Under the pieces are notes generated by a model that was not told the DNA's origin, ran no database searches, and worked only from the letters and a program-made list of their open reading frames with translations. A stretch of 64,000 nt of DNA, from NCBI RefSeq assembly GCF_900101625.1, contig NZ_FMYZ01000002.1:434001-498000 (forward strand), written 5' to 3'. This document shows, one piece after another, positions 1-7,049 of the stretch. The stretch is from Cupriavidus sp. YR651. Its GTDB lineage: Bacteria; Pseudomonadota; Gammaproteobacteria; Burkholderiales; Burkholderiaceae. Both the position numbers and the translations under genes were made by a program. Numbering within the stretch: position 1 is the first letter of the stretch; each line of letters begins with the position of its first letter.

Positions 1-448
1 CCCCATGCTTTTCCAGCAACTTCACGTTGCCCATCACCATCCCCCGATCCACCGCCTTGCACATGTCGTAGATGGTCAGCAGGGCGACCTGCACGCCGGT
101 CAGCGCCTCCATTTCCACGCCGGTCTGGCCGTGCGTTTCGGTGCGGACCACGCAGGTGATGGTGGAGCTCGGCGCGTCCAGCGCGAAGTCGACGGCCACC
201 TTGGTCAGGCCGATCGGGTGGCAGAGCGGGATCAGGTCGGATGTGCGCTTGGTGGCCATGATGGCGGCCACGCGGGCAATGCCGAGTACATCGCCTTTCT
301 TGGCGTTGCCGTCACGGACCAGCGCGAAGGTGGCGGGCTGCATCGTGATCGTGCCCGTGGCTACCGCCACGCGGTGGGTGCTGGCTTTGTTGCCGACGTC
401 CACCATGTGGGCTTGTCCGGCGTTGTCGAAGTGGGTGAGCTGGCTCAT
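1..448 (-). CDS. moaC: Cyclic pyranopterin monophosphate synthase MoaC (3' end cut by window)
   Basis: MoaC converts the 3',8-cyclo-GTP product of MoaA into cyclic pyranopterin monophosphate, the first stable intermediate of molybdenum cofactor synthesis, in the cytoplasm. Translating the minus strand from the ATG at 448 gives 149 residues beginning [19 protein letters not shown]. It contains the family blocks [25 protein letters not shown] and [29 protein letters not shown] written here in shortened form as LCHPI (about residue 75) and EMEALT. The family is about 160 residues, so only the last ten or so are missing beyond base 1. It is divergent from the M48 protease gene, 106 bp away. Assignment is firm. 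Confidence 0.95.
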   Translation of the reverse strand, partial: MSQLTHFDNAGQAHMVDVGNKASTHRVAVATGTITMQPATFALVRDGNAKKGDVLGIARVAAIMATKRTSDLIPLCHPIGLTKVAVDFALDAPSSTITCVVRTETHGQTGVEMEALTGVQVALLTIYDMCKAVDRGMVMGNVKLLEKHG

Positions 449-554
449 GGCAATTTGCGGCTGATGGGCGTTCGGAGTTGCGAAATCGCGTTGGCCGGCA
501 GGGGCCGGGGCGCGCCCGATGGGAAGCTGTTCCGGAGGCCGCTATCATAGCAAT

Positions 555-2393
555 ATGCCCAAGACATCATGGCCTCGCCGCCTGCCCGATCCGGCAAGTG
601 CCCGCGATACCGATCCCGGAATTCCCGCCGTCCGAGCGTCACATTGCGCGCGGCTGCTGGCGACCCTGCTCGTGCTGACGCTGGCAGCGCCGGCCTGGCC
701 GCAGGGCGTGCCGCCCGCACGGCTGAAATCCGCCAGCCCGACGTCCAGCGCGACGTCCAGCCCAACATCCAGTGCGACGCCGACCGCCATCTCCAGCCAG
801 GCTCCCGGCGCGGCATCGCTCCCGACGCTGTCCGGTGACGCCAGCGACCAGGTCTACGACAACCTCAACCGTAGCGTGAAGGCTGGCCAGAAGTCCGAGT
901 TCGGCCTGCGCACCAACAATGCGGTGGTGGAAGGCGGCGGCGTCCAGTTGCCGGATCTCGGCGACCCGTCCACCGCGGCGTTGTCGCCGGACATGGAAAA
1001 GCGCCTCGGTGACCGCATCATGCGCGATATCCGGCGCGATCCGGATTTCGTGTCCGATGCACTGCTGAACGACTATCTCAATATGCTGGGCTATCGCCTG
1101 GTGCAGGCGGCTCGCAAGCAGAACATTTCGGGTTCCAACGGTTCAGGCACCTTTGCCACCGGTTTCGAACTGTTCGGCGTGCGCGACCGGTCGATCAATG
1201 CATTCGCGCTGCCCGGCGGCTATATCGGTGTGCATACCGGCCTGCTGGTCCAGTCCGACACCGAATCCGAACTGGCCTCGGTGCTCGGCCATGAAATCGG
1301 CCACGTGATGCAGCGTCACATCGCGCGCGGCATCACCAATCAGGACCAGTCGATGTGGATCGCGCTGGCCTCGATGGTGCTGGCCGGGCTGGCCGCGACC
1401 AAGAGCGGCGATGCCGCGGCGGCGCTGGCGATGGGCGGGCAGGGCGCGGCGGCGGCCAACCAGCTGTCGTTTTCGCGCGGCGCGGAACGCGAGGCGGACC
1501 GCGTCGGCTTCCAGATCATGACGGCGGCCGGGTTTGATCCGCAGGGCATGCCCGATTTCTTCTCGCGCCTGCAGCGCGTGACGGGTATCTCGGATAACTC
1601 GGTGCCGACCTACGTGCGGACGCACCCGCTGACGTCGGAGCGGATCGCAGACATGCAGGACCGCGTGCGTCACGTGATGGCGCGCAAGGTCGCCAATACA
1701 CCCGAGTATGAATTTGCCCGGGTGCGGGCGCGGGTCATCCAGGCGACCACGCCAAACGATCAACGCGATGCGCTGGCGGCCCTCCAGGCCCAGTTGAACG
1801 GCGCGCCGGCCATGCGCCTGCCGGCGGTGTACTACGGCATCGCGTTCGCCAACCAGCGGCTGGGCCGTTACCCGGCGGCCGACCAGGCGCTGGCGGAGGC
1901 ACGGCGCCTCTACGGCAATATTCCTGGCGCGTCGTCGGGCAGCCCGATGCTCGACGTGATGGCGATCGAGCTGGCGCGCGCCGAAGGCCGCCCGCAGGAT
2001 GCGCTGGCCCAGGCCACGGCATCGCTGCGCGCGTTTCCGCTGTCGCACGCCGTGGCGCTGACCTATGCCGATTCGCTGGTGGCCGCGGGCAAGCTCGACG
2101 ACGCCGTCACCTTCCTGCGTTCCCGGACGCGCGAGGAAACCGCGCGCAGTGAATGGTGGGATTTGCTGGCGCGCGCGTATGCGGCGCAGGGCAAGCGCCT
2201 GAAGCAACACCAGGCGCTGGCTGAGAAATATGCGATGGATGGCTCGTACCAGGCCGCCATCGAGCAACTGCAGATCGCCCGCAAGGCCGGCGATGGCGAC
2301 TTCTATACGTTGTCCGAGGTCGATGCGCGGCTGCACCAGCTGCAGCTGCAGTACCGCGAGGAGCGGCAGGACAACAAGGGGATGCCGAACTAG
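555..2393 (+). CDS. Periplasmic M48 metalloprotease with C-terminal TPR region (BepA/YfgC-like)
   Basis: Predicted periplasmic zinc metalloprotease of the BepA type, a family that assists assembly or turnover of outer-membrane proteins. From the ATG at 555 the protein is 612 residues. A hydrophobic stretch near residues 33-50 ending APAWPQG looks like a signal peptide, followed by a Ser/Thr/Pro-rich linker built from short repeats (738-790). The peptidase domain carries HEIGH (H246, E247, H250 from this start) and a downstream EREAD block that supplies the third zinc ligand. The last 200 residues are Ala/Leu/Arg-rich, as in TPR repeats. The start is uncertain: an in-frame ATG at 519 has a nearer G-rich stretch and adds 12 residues, while a TATCAT hexamer (543-548) lies just before 555. 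Confidence 0.88.
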   Translation: MPKTSWPRRLPDPASARDTDPGIPAVRASHCARLLATLLVLTLAAPAWPQGVPPARLKSASPTSSATSSPTSSATPTAISSQAPGAASLPTLSGDASDQVYDNLNRSVKAGQKSEFGLRTNNAVVEGGGVQLPDLGDPSTAALSPDMEKRLGDRIMRDIRRDPDFVSDALLNDYLNMLGYRLVQAARKQNISGSNGSGTFATGFELFGVRDRSINAFALPGGYIGVHTGLLVQSDTESELASVLGHEIGHVMQRHIARGITNQDQSMWIALASMVLAGLAATKSGDAAAALAMGGQGAAAANQLSFSRGAEREADRVGFQIMTAAGFDPQGMPDFFSRLQRVTGISDNSVPTYVRTHPLTSERIADMQDRVRHVMARKVANTPEYEFARVRARVIQATTPNDQRDALAALQAQLNGAPAMRLPAVYYGIAFANQRLGRYPAADQALAEARRLYGNIPGASSGSPMLDVMAIELARAEGRPQDALAQATASLRAFPLSHAVALTYADSLVAAGKLDDAVTFLRSRTREETARSEWWDLLARAYAAQGKRLKQHQALAEKYAMDGSYQAAIEQLQIARKAGDGDFYTLSEVDARLHQLQLQYREERQDNKGMPN

Positions 2394-2427
2394 GCTGGCA
2401 TGTCCCCGGGAGGCACTCCCGCGCGGA

Positions 2428-3021
2428 TCAGCCTGGCTCTGCCTCCGGCTCCGGCATCCGGACGAAGCCGAAACGCTTCGGCACCTCGTCTTCCACGATC
2501 GGTTCGATATCGATGTCGCGCCCGGCGTGATGGAACACGCCGAGCACGGCGCCGCATGCCTCGCCGTGCCATGTGCAGGCGCTGCTGAAGGCGTCGAGAT
2601 CATGGTCGTGCAGCAGCGCGGCCTGCGTCCGTGCCGCATCGCCGCTCAGGCCCTCCACCTTGCCCGCCAGCACCACGTTGCCGTGCTCGTCGGCATGGCA
2701 GGCCTCAAGCGCGAACGGCCGTTGCGTGGTGGTGGTCAGCCGCCCCTCGTGCAGCCGCACGATCCAGGGTGCATAGGCCAGCGAGACGAACACGCGTTGC
2801 GGCCCGTTCTGGAAGAACCAGCCGCCGCGCGCATCCTGCACATAGTTACGCTCGATAAAGCCGACCAGGGCGTCATGCCGGATCGGGTCGCCGGACAGGC
2901 CATGCTGCTGCGCGAATTCATTGCGCATGCGCCATTGCCCGCGCCGGTCCAATGCCAGCCAGCCGTAGCAGTTGGGCACGTTGGGCCAGCGGGCCATCGC
3001 TTGCTTGACGATCTCGTCCAT
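2428..3021 (-). CDS. Conserved-looking hypothetical protein, cytoplasmic
   Basis: I do not recognise a named family. The 197-residue product starts MDEIVKQAMARWPNVPNC and has no signal peptide or membrane segment. It is rich in Trp, Tyr and Asp, with a block reading GWFFQNGPQRVFVSLAYAPW, and ends in an acidic Pro/Glu tail. Codon use and GC match the neighbours, and the frame is free of stops, so it reads as a real soluble protein. It is the last gene of the leftward run that starts at ilvE and lies 54 bp after the hydrolase gene. It converges on the M48 protease gene with 34 bp between the stop codons, where I see no clear terminator. Confidence 0.75.
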   Translation of the reverse strand: MDEIVKQAMARWPNVPNCYGWLALDRRGQWRMRNEFAQQHGLSGDPIRHDALVGFIERNYVQDARGGWFFQNGPQRVFVSLAYAPWIVRLHEGRLTTTTQRPFALEACHADEHGNVVLAGKVEGLSGDAARTQAALLHDHDLDAFSSACTWHGEACGAVLGVFHHAGRDIDIEPIVEDEVPKRFGFVRMPEPEAEPG

Positions 3022-3075
3022 GGTCGTTGTCTCCTTCCGTCACGCGGCATCCCGCGCTTTATGCCGCGCGCAGGG

Positions 3076-4089
3076 TCAGCCCACGCTGTCGAAGAAATCG
3101 AGGATGCGCGCGGGCAGCCATTCGATGTGGCCCGCCACCGGCAGCAGCGGCATCTGCCCCAGCATGCCGCCGCGCGGCGTCATGAAGCCGACGTGGCCGC
3201 CGTGCTCGGGCTGCTCCAGCAACACGTCCGTACTGACGTCGGCGGGGCCCGGCAGGTGATGTTCCGGCAGGAACGGGTCGTTGCGCGCGTTCAGCACCAG
3301 CGTGGGAATGCGGATCTCGCCGAGGATGGGTTTGCTGGCCGCGCGGGCCCAGTAGTCGTCGGTATCGCGAAAGCCATGCAGCGGTGCGGTCACGACGTTG
3401 TCGAATGCGTACAGATCGCGGCTGGCCAGCATCGTGGCGCGGTCGAACAGGTTCGGAAACTGATCCAGCTTGGCCAGCGACTTGCGCTTGAGCGTCTGCA
3501 GGAACATCCGCGTATAGATCAGGTTGAACCCGCTCGATAGCGCCGCGCCGCCGGCAGCCAGGTCCACCGGGGCGGAGATCGCTGCCGCGGCGGACAGGAA
3601 GCCCGCACCGCGGCCTTCCTCGCCCAGGTAGCGCAGCAGGGCATTGCCACCCAGCGAGATGCCTACCGCCAGCATATGCCGATCCGGTTCCGTGGCGTGG
3701 ACCTGCGTGCGCAGGCGCTCCAGCACCCAGCGGATCTCGGCCGAATCGCCCGAATGATAGAAGCGCGGCGCGCGGTTCAGTTCGCCCGAGCAGCCGCGGA
3801 AATGCGGAATCACGCCTTGCCAGCCGCGCTCGCGCAACGCGTGCATCAGCGTCTGCGCGTAGTGGCTGCGGGAATCGCCTTCCAGGCCGTGGAACATGAT
3901 GACCAGCGGCGCACCGGGCGCAACCGGGTGCGTGGTCCAGTCCAGGTCGATGAAATCGCCGTCCGGCGTATCCCAGCGTTCCCGCCGGAAGGTGACGCGG
4001 CGGTATCGCGTGAAGCGTGCGGCAAGGATGGTTTGCGCATGGCCACCGCGCAGCCACCACGGGGTGTGGAAGGCCTCGCCGAACAGCAT
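3076..4089 (-). CDS. Alpha/beta hydrolase of the YheT family
   Basis: A 337-residue serine hydrolase of the YheT/embryogenesis-associated EMB8 type; substrates of this family are poorly defined esters. The order of motifs is typical: the N-terminal HTPWWLRGGHAQTI block (about residues 8-22), the oxyanion region IMFHGLEGDSRSHYAQ, the HFRGCSGELNR segment, the nucleophile elbow GISLGGNALL, and near the C-terminus a His in EHGGHVGFM. The ATG at 4089 gives the usual family length. An open frame continues upstream to 4455, but it overlaps the NTF2-like gene and lacks family sequence, so it was not used. The stop of the upstream gene is 14 bp away, implying co-transcription. Confidence 0.9.
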   Translation of the reverse strand: MLFGEAFHTPWWLRGGHAQTILAARFTRYRRVTFRRERWDTPDGDFIDLDWTTHPVAPGAPLVIMFHGLEGDSRSHYAQTLMHALRERGWQGVIPHFRGCSGELNRAPRFYHSGDSAEIRWVLERLRTQVHATEPDRHMLAVGISLGGNALLRYLGEEGRGAGFLSAAAAISAPVDLAAGGAALSSGFNLIYTRMFLQTLKRKSLAKLDQFPNLFDRATMLASRDLYAFDNVVTAPLHGFRDTDDYWARAASKPILGEIRIPTLVLNARNDPFLPEHHLPGPADVSTDVLLEQPEHGGHVGFMTPRGGMLGQMPLLPVAGHIEWLPARILDFFDSVG

Positions 4090-4103
4090 GGCGGTGCGGC
4101 CAG

Positions 4104-4553
4104 TCAGTGCAGCGCCTGGCCCGGTGCGGCGGCCACGGCGGCCACGGCGGCCACCTGCACCGCGTTGGCCGGGCTGCAGTGGATGTGGGCAAGGCGCCAG
4201 CCCTCGTGGTTCTGCATCAGCACGTAGGTGGTGTGCACGTAGAGATCGGCCTCCACGCGATCGTCGCCAAAGCGCAGGGCCTCGGTGACGTCGAAGATCG
4301 ACACGCCGAGCGAGGCATGGCTGCTGGTCTCGATGGCGTCGATCAGCACCGGCTGCTCTTCCAGCAGTTGCGCAAAGGCCTGGCGCAGGTGCTCGTGTCC
4401 GATCAGGCGCTGGCCGTCGGGCATCACGCAGGTGACCGAGTCTTCGTCCAGCCACAGCCGCAGCGCGCCGTCGGCGTCACGCAACTTCATGGCTTCACGG
4501 AAGGCATCGACGATGTCTTCGGCGGAATCGAACAGGCGGGCGAAACGAGGCAT
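4104..4553 (-). CDS. NTF2-like / SnoaL-like fold protein
   Basis: A 149-residue protein with the YybH/SgcJ-type NTF2-like pattern. It has an N-terminal helix pair (FDSAEDIVDAFREAMKLRDADGAL), a strand with TCVMPDGQRLIGHEHLRQAF, and a central barrel ending WRLAHIHCS. Such proteins are small cone-shaped enzymes or ligand-binding domains, so a specific function cannot be given. The C-terminus (AVAAVAAVAA) comes from three tandem copies of a 9-bp unit at 4127-4153 and is probably disordered or variable. The gene sits 10 bp after waaF and 14 bp before the YheT hydrolase gene on the same strand, so it is probably translated from the same message. Confidence 0.82.
   Translation of the reverse strand: MPRFARLFDSAEDIVDAFREAMKLRDADGALRLWLDEDSVTCVMPDGQRLIGHEHLRQAFAQLLEEQPVLIDAIETSSHASLGVSIFDVTEALRFGDDRVEADLYVHTTYVLMQNHEGWRLAHIHCSPANAVQVAAVAAVAAAPGQALH
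4127..4153. repeat. Three perfect tandem copies of CGGCGGCCA
   Basis: The 9-bp unit is repeated exactly three times inside the 3' end of the NTF2-like gene. It encodes the Ala-Val-Ala-Ala tail. Copy-number changes would keep the reading frame. Confidence 0.9.
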
Positions 4554-4563
4554 GTTGGCGTGG

Positions 4564-5586
4564 TCAGGGACGGTGCAGAAGCTGGCGCAACTCGACGAAC
4601 ACCATTTCGGGTTCGATTTCCTTCAGGCAGCGCAGGTGGCCGAGCGGGCACTCCCGCTTGAAGCAGGGACTGCACTCGAGTTGCAGCCACATGATACTCG
4701 CTGCCTGTGACAGCGGGGGCGTGTGGCGGGGATCACTCGAACCGAAGACGGCCACCTGGGGCCGGTTCAGCGCGGCGGTCACGTGCATCAGGCCGGAATC
4801 GTTGCAGACCGCGGCCTCGGAGAGCGCCAGCAGGTCCACGGCATCGTCCAGCGAGGTCTGGCCGCACAGGTTGCGCACAAACGGCGCCCCCTTGACGATC
4901 TCGTCGGCGATCTCGGCATCCTTGCCCGACCCCAGCGCGATGATCTGTGCGTAGGGGAACGAACGCCGCAGCATTTGCGCCAGTTCGGCAAAATGCGCGG
5001 CGGGCCAGCGCTTGGCCGGGCCGAATTCGGCGCCCGGGCAAAACGCGATCACGCGCGTCTGCGGCGGGATGCCGAAGCGTTCCGCGGTGGCGGCCATGCG
5101 TACGGGATCGGTCTTGAGCTTCGGGTCGGGGATCGACTCCGGCAGCCTGCCGCCCGGCTTCACCGCCAGCCGGGCGTAGTGCTCCACCATCGGCGGGCGC
5201 TTGTCGCGCGGCGGATTGGCGTGGCGCACATTGAGCATGCCGAAGCGCGCTTCGCCGCGATAGCCGACGCGCAGCGGAATGCCGGCCAGGAACGGAATCA
5301 GCGACGACTTCAGCGAATTCGGCAGCACGTAGGCCACGTCGTAGCCTTCATGCTTGAGCTGTTGCGCGAACAACAGCCGGGCGGACAGTTGCAGCTTGCC
5401 GTGCGCGAGCTCGCTCGGGAACACAGTGCTGATTTCCGGCATGCGCGCCAGCACCGGGGCGACCCACTTGGGCGCCAGGGCGTCGATGACCAGTCGAGGG
5501 TTGCGAGCCTTGAGCAGCGCGAACAGCGGCTGCGCCATCAGGGCGTCGCCGATCCAGTTGGGGGCGATGACGAGGGCTTTTTTCAT
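4564..5586 (-). CDS. waaF: ADP-heptose:LPS heptosyltransferase II
   Basis: WaaF transfers the second L-glycero-D-manno-heptose onto the LPS inner core at the cytoplasmic face of the inner membrane. The 340-residue product matches GT9 family size. It shows the N-terminal signature LVIAPNWIGDALMAQPLF, the acceptor-side segment LPNSLKSSLIPFLAGIP, the nucleotide-sugar region AFCPGAEFGPAKRWP, and the C-terminal CNDSGLMHVTAAL and FGSSDPRHTPP blocks. The order ilvE, zinc-finger protein, waaF is one I know from related betaproteobacteria. The gap of 145 bp to the zinc-finger gene leaves room for a separate promoter. The minus-strand ATG at 5586 starts directly at the conserved MKKALVIAPNW. Confidence 0.95.
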   Translation of the reverse strand: MKKALVIAPNWIGDALMAQPLFALLKARNPRLVIDALAPKWVAPVLARMPEISTVFPSELAHGKLQLSARLLFAQQLKHEGYDVAYVLPNSLKSSLIPFLAGIPLRVGYRGEARFGMLNVRHANPPRDKRPPMVEHYARLAVKPGGRLPESIPDPKLKTDPVRMAATAERFGIPPQTRVIAFCPGAEFGPAKRWPAAHFAELAQMLRRSFPYAQIIALGSGKDAEIADEIVKGAPFVRNLCGQTSLDDAVDLLALSEAAVCNDSGLMHVTAALNRPQVAVFGSSDPRHTPPLSQAASIMWLQLECSPCFKRECPLGHLRCLKEIEPEMVFVELRQLLHRP

Positions 5587-5731
5587 ATTGTGGGTGTTGC
5601 GTGGCCCTGTAGTACGGTGCCCGGAGCGGGGCCGGCGTCACAGGCGGACGCCGCGTATGCCAACGCCCCGGGGCGCGGGGCGGCCCGGGGCGTCTGGGTG
5701 ATCCGACGGAAAGTGGCTTGGGCCGGGTGTG

Positions 5732-5926
5732 TCAGTGGTGACCCTTGAGCACGGTGCCCGGCTTGAGCTTATACACGGTGCCGCAGTACGGGCACTTGAC
5801 CTCGCCGGTGTCCACAACGTCCAGGAAGACGCGGGGGTGGTAGTTCCAGGCGGGCGTGTTGCCCGTGGGGCAATGCAGCGGAATGTCTTCTGCGCCGATT
5901 TCGACGACGGATGCGGTCTGGGTCAT
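5732..5926 (-). CDS. Small zf-CHCC zinc-finger protein
   Basis: A 64-residue protein with the zf-CHCC arrangement: a Cys in PLHCPTGN, a His in NYHPRVFLD and a CPYCGTVY pair. These four residues should bind one zinc ion. The fold is that of the NDUFS6-type zinc domain. In betaproteobacteria such proteins are commonly encoded beside ilvE and waaF, but their role is not settled. It lies 55 bp downstream of ilvE and is probably co-transcribed with it. Length and motif match the family fully. Confidence 0.88.
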   Translation of the reverse strand: MTQTASVVEIGAEDIPLHCPTGNTPAWNYHPRVFLDVVDTGEVKCPYCGTVYKLKPGTVLKGHH

Positions 5927-5981
5927 GGTGTTGCGTTGTCTTGCAGGGTGATTTATGGGTAATGCGGGATGGCGCCGTCGC

Positions 5982-6902
5982 TCAGACCGGCGTCAGCCAT
6001 TTCTTGTACTTCTCGTCCGTGCCGCCCACGGCGGCAAAGAACGTGTCCTGGATGCGCTTGGTGATCGGGCCACGGCGGCCTTCGCCAATCACGCGGTCGT
6101 CCAGCTCGCGGATCGGGGTCACTTCGGCGGCGGTGCCGGTGAAGAACGCTTCGTCGGCGCAGTACATCTCGTCGCGCGTGATGCGCTTTTCGCGCACCTC
6201 GATGCCGAGGTCGCGGGCGATCGTCAGCGTGGCGTCGCGCGTGATGCCGTCCAGGCACGAGGCCAGGTCCGGCGTGTAGATCACGCCATTTCGCACGATG
6301 AACACGTTCTCGCCGGAGCCTTCGCTCACGTAGCCGTCGGTGTCCAGCAGCAGCGCTTCGTCGTAGCCGAGGCCCGTGGCCTCCTGGTTGGCCAGGATCG
6401 AGTTGATGTAGTACCCGCTGGCCTTGGCGCGCACCAGCGACACGTTGACATGGTGGCGCGTGAACGACGACGTCTTCACGCGGATGCCGCGTTCCATGCC
6501 TTCCTCGCCCAGGTAGGCGCCCCACGGCCAGGCGGCGATGGCCACGTGGATCGTGTTGCCCCGGGCGGATACGCCGAGCTTTTCCGAGCCGATCCACACC
6601 AGCGGGCGGATGTAGCACGATTCGAGGTTGTTGGCCCGCACGACCTCGCGCTGGGCGGCCTCGAGCGTGGCTTCATCGAACGGCATGGTCATCTGGAAGA
6701 TCTTGGCCGAATTGAACAGGCGGCGCGTGTGCTCTTTCAGGCGGAAAATCGCGGTGCCGTCCGGCGTCTTGTAGGCGCGCACGCCTTCGAATACGCCCAT
6801 GCCGTAGTGCAGGGTGTGCGTCAGCACGTGAATCTTGGCATCGCGCCACTCAATGAGCTTGCCGTCCATCCAGATCTTGCCGTCGCGATCCGCCATCGAC
6901 AT
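5982..6902 (-). CDS. ilvE: Branched-chain amino acid aminotransferase
   Basis: IlvE performs the last step of Leu, Ile and Val synthesis, and the first step of their breakdown, by PLP-dependent transamination in the cytoplasm. The 306-residue product from the ATG at 6902 starts MSMADRDGKIWMDGKLI. It has the fold-type IV blocks HYGMGVFEGVRAY and YIRPLVWIG, the PLP lysine K160 in VRAKASGYYINS, and DTDGYVSEGSGENVFIV. A second in-frame ATG two codons later is also possible. The open frame reaches 7064, but the extra segment overlaps the divergent helicase gene's 5' end and is not family-like. It heads the leftward cluster with the zinc-finger protein. Confidence 0.95.
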   Translation of the reverse strand: MSMADRDGKIWMDGKLIEWRDAKIHVLTHTLHYGMGVFEGVRAYKTPDGTAIFRLKEHTRRLFNSAKIFQMTMPFDEATLEAAQREVVRANNLESCYIRPLVWIGSEKLGVSARGNTIHVAIAAWPWGAYLGEEGMERGIRVKTSSFTRHHVNVSLVRAKASGYYINSILANQEATGLGYDEALLLDTDGYVSEGSGENVFIVRNGVIYTPDLASCLDGITRDATLTIARDLGIEVREKRITRDEMYCADEAFFTGTAAEVTPIRELDDRVIGEGRRGPITKRIQDTFFAAVGGTDEKYKKWLTPV

Positions 6903-7049
6903 GGTTGTCTCCCTGTGCACCAAGAAAAGTCGCAAAGACGCCATTGTAAGCCGCGCGCCCTGACGTGCCAACGCGCGGCGGGTGGCTTGGGCGCCGCCGC
7001 GTTCTACAATCGCACCTCCGACCCACCCTTCGGCTTCAATCTCTCGCCC

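Noticed and set aside
2230..3540. A 436-codon plus-strand frame after the M48 protease
   Set aside because: It overlaps the 3' end of the protease gene in another frame and runs antisense to two minus-strand genes. Composition is Arg/His-rich shadow-like.
5955..7049. Upstream extension of the SNF2-type helicase frame
   Set aside because: This part is antisense to ilvE and shows no helicase-family sequence. The GTG at 7050 lies in the true intergenic region.
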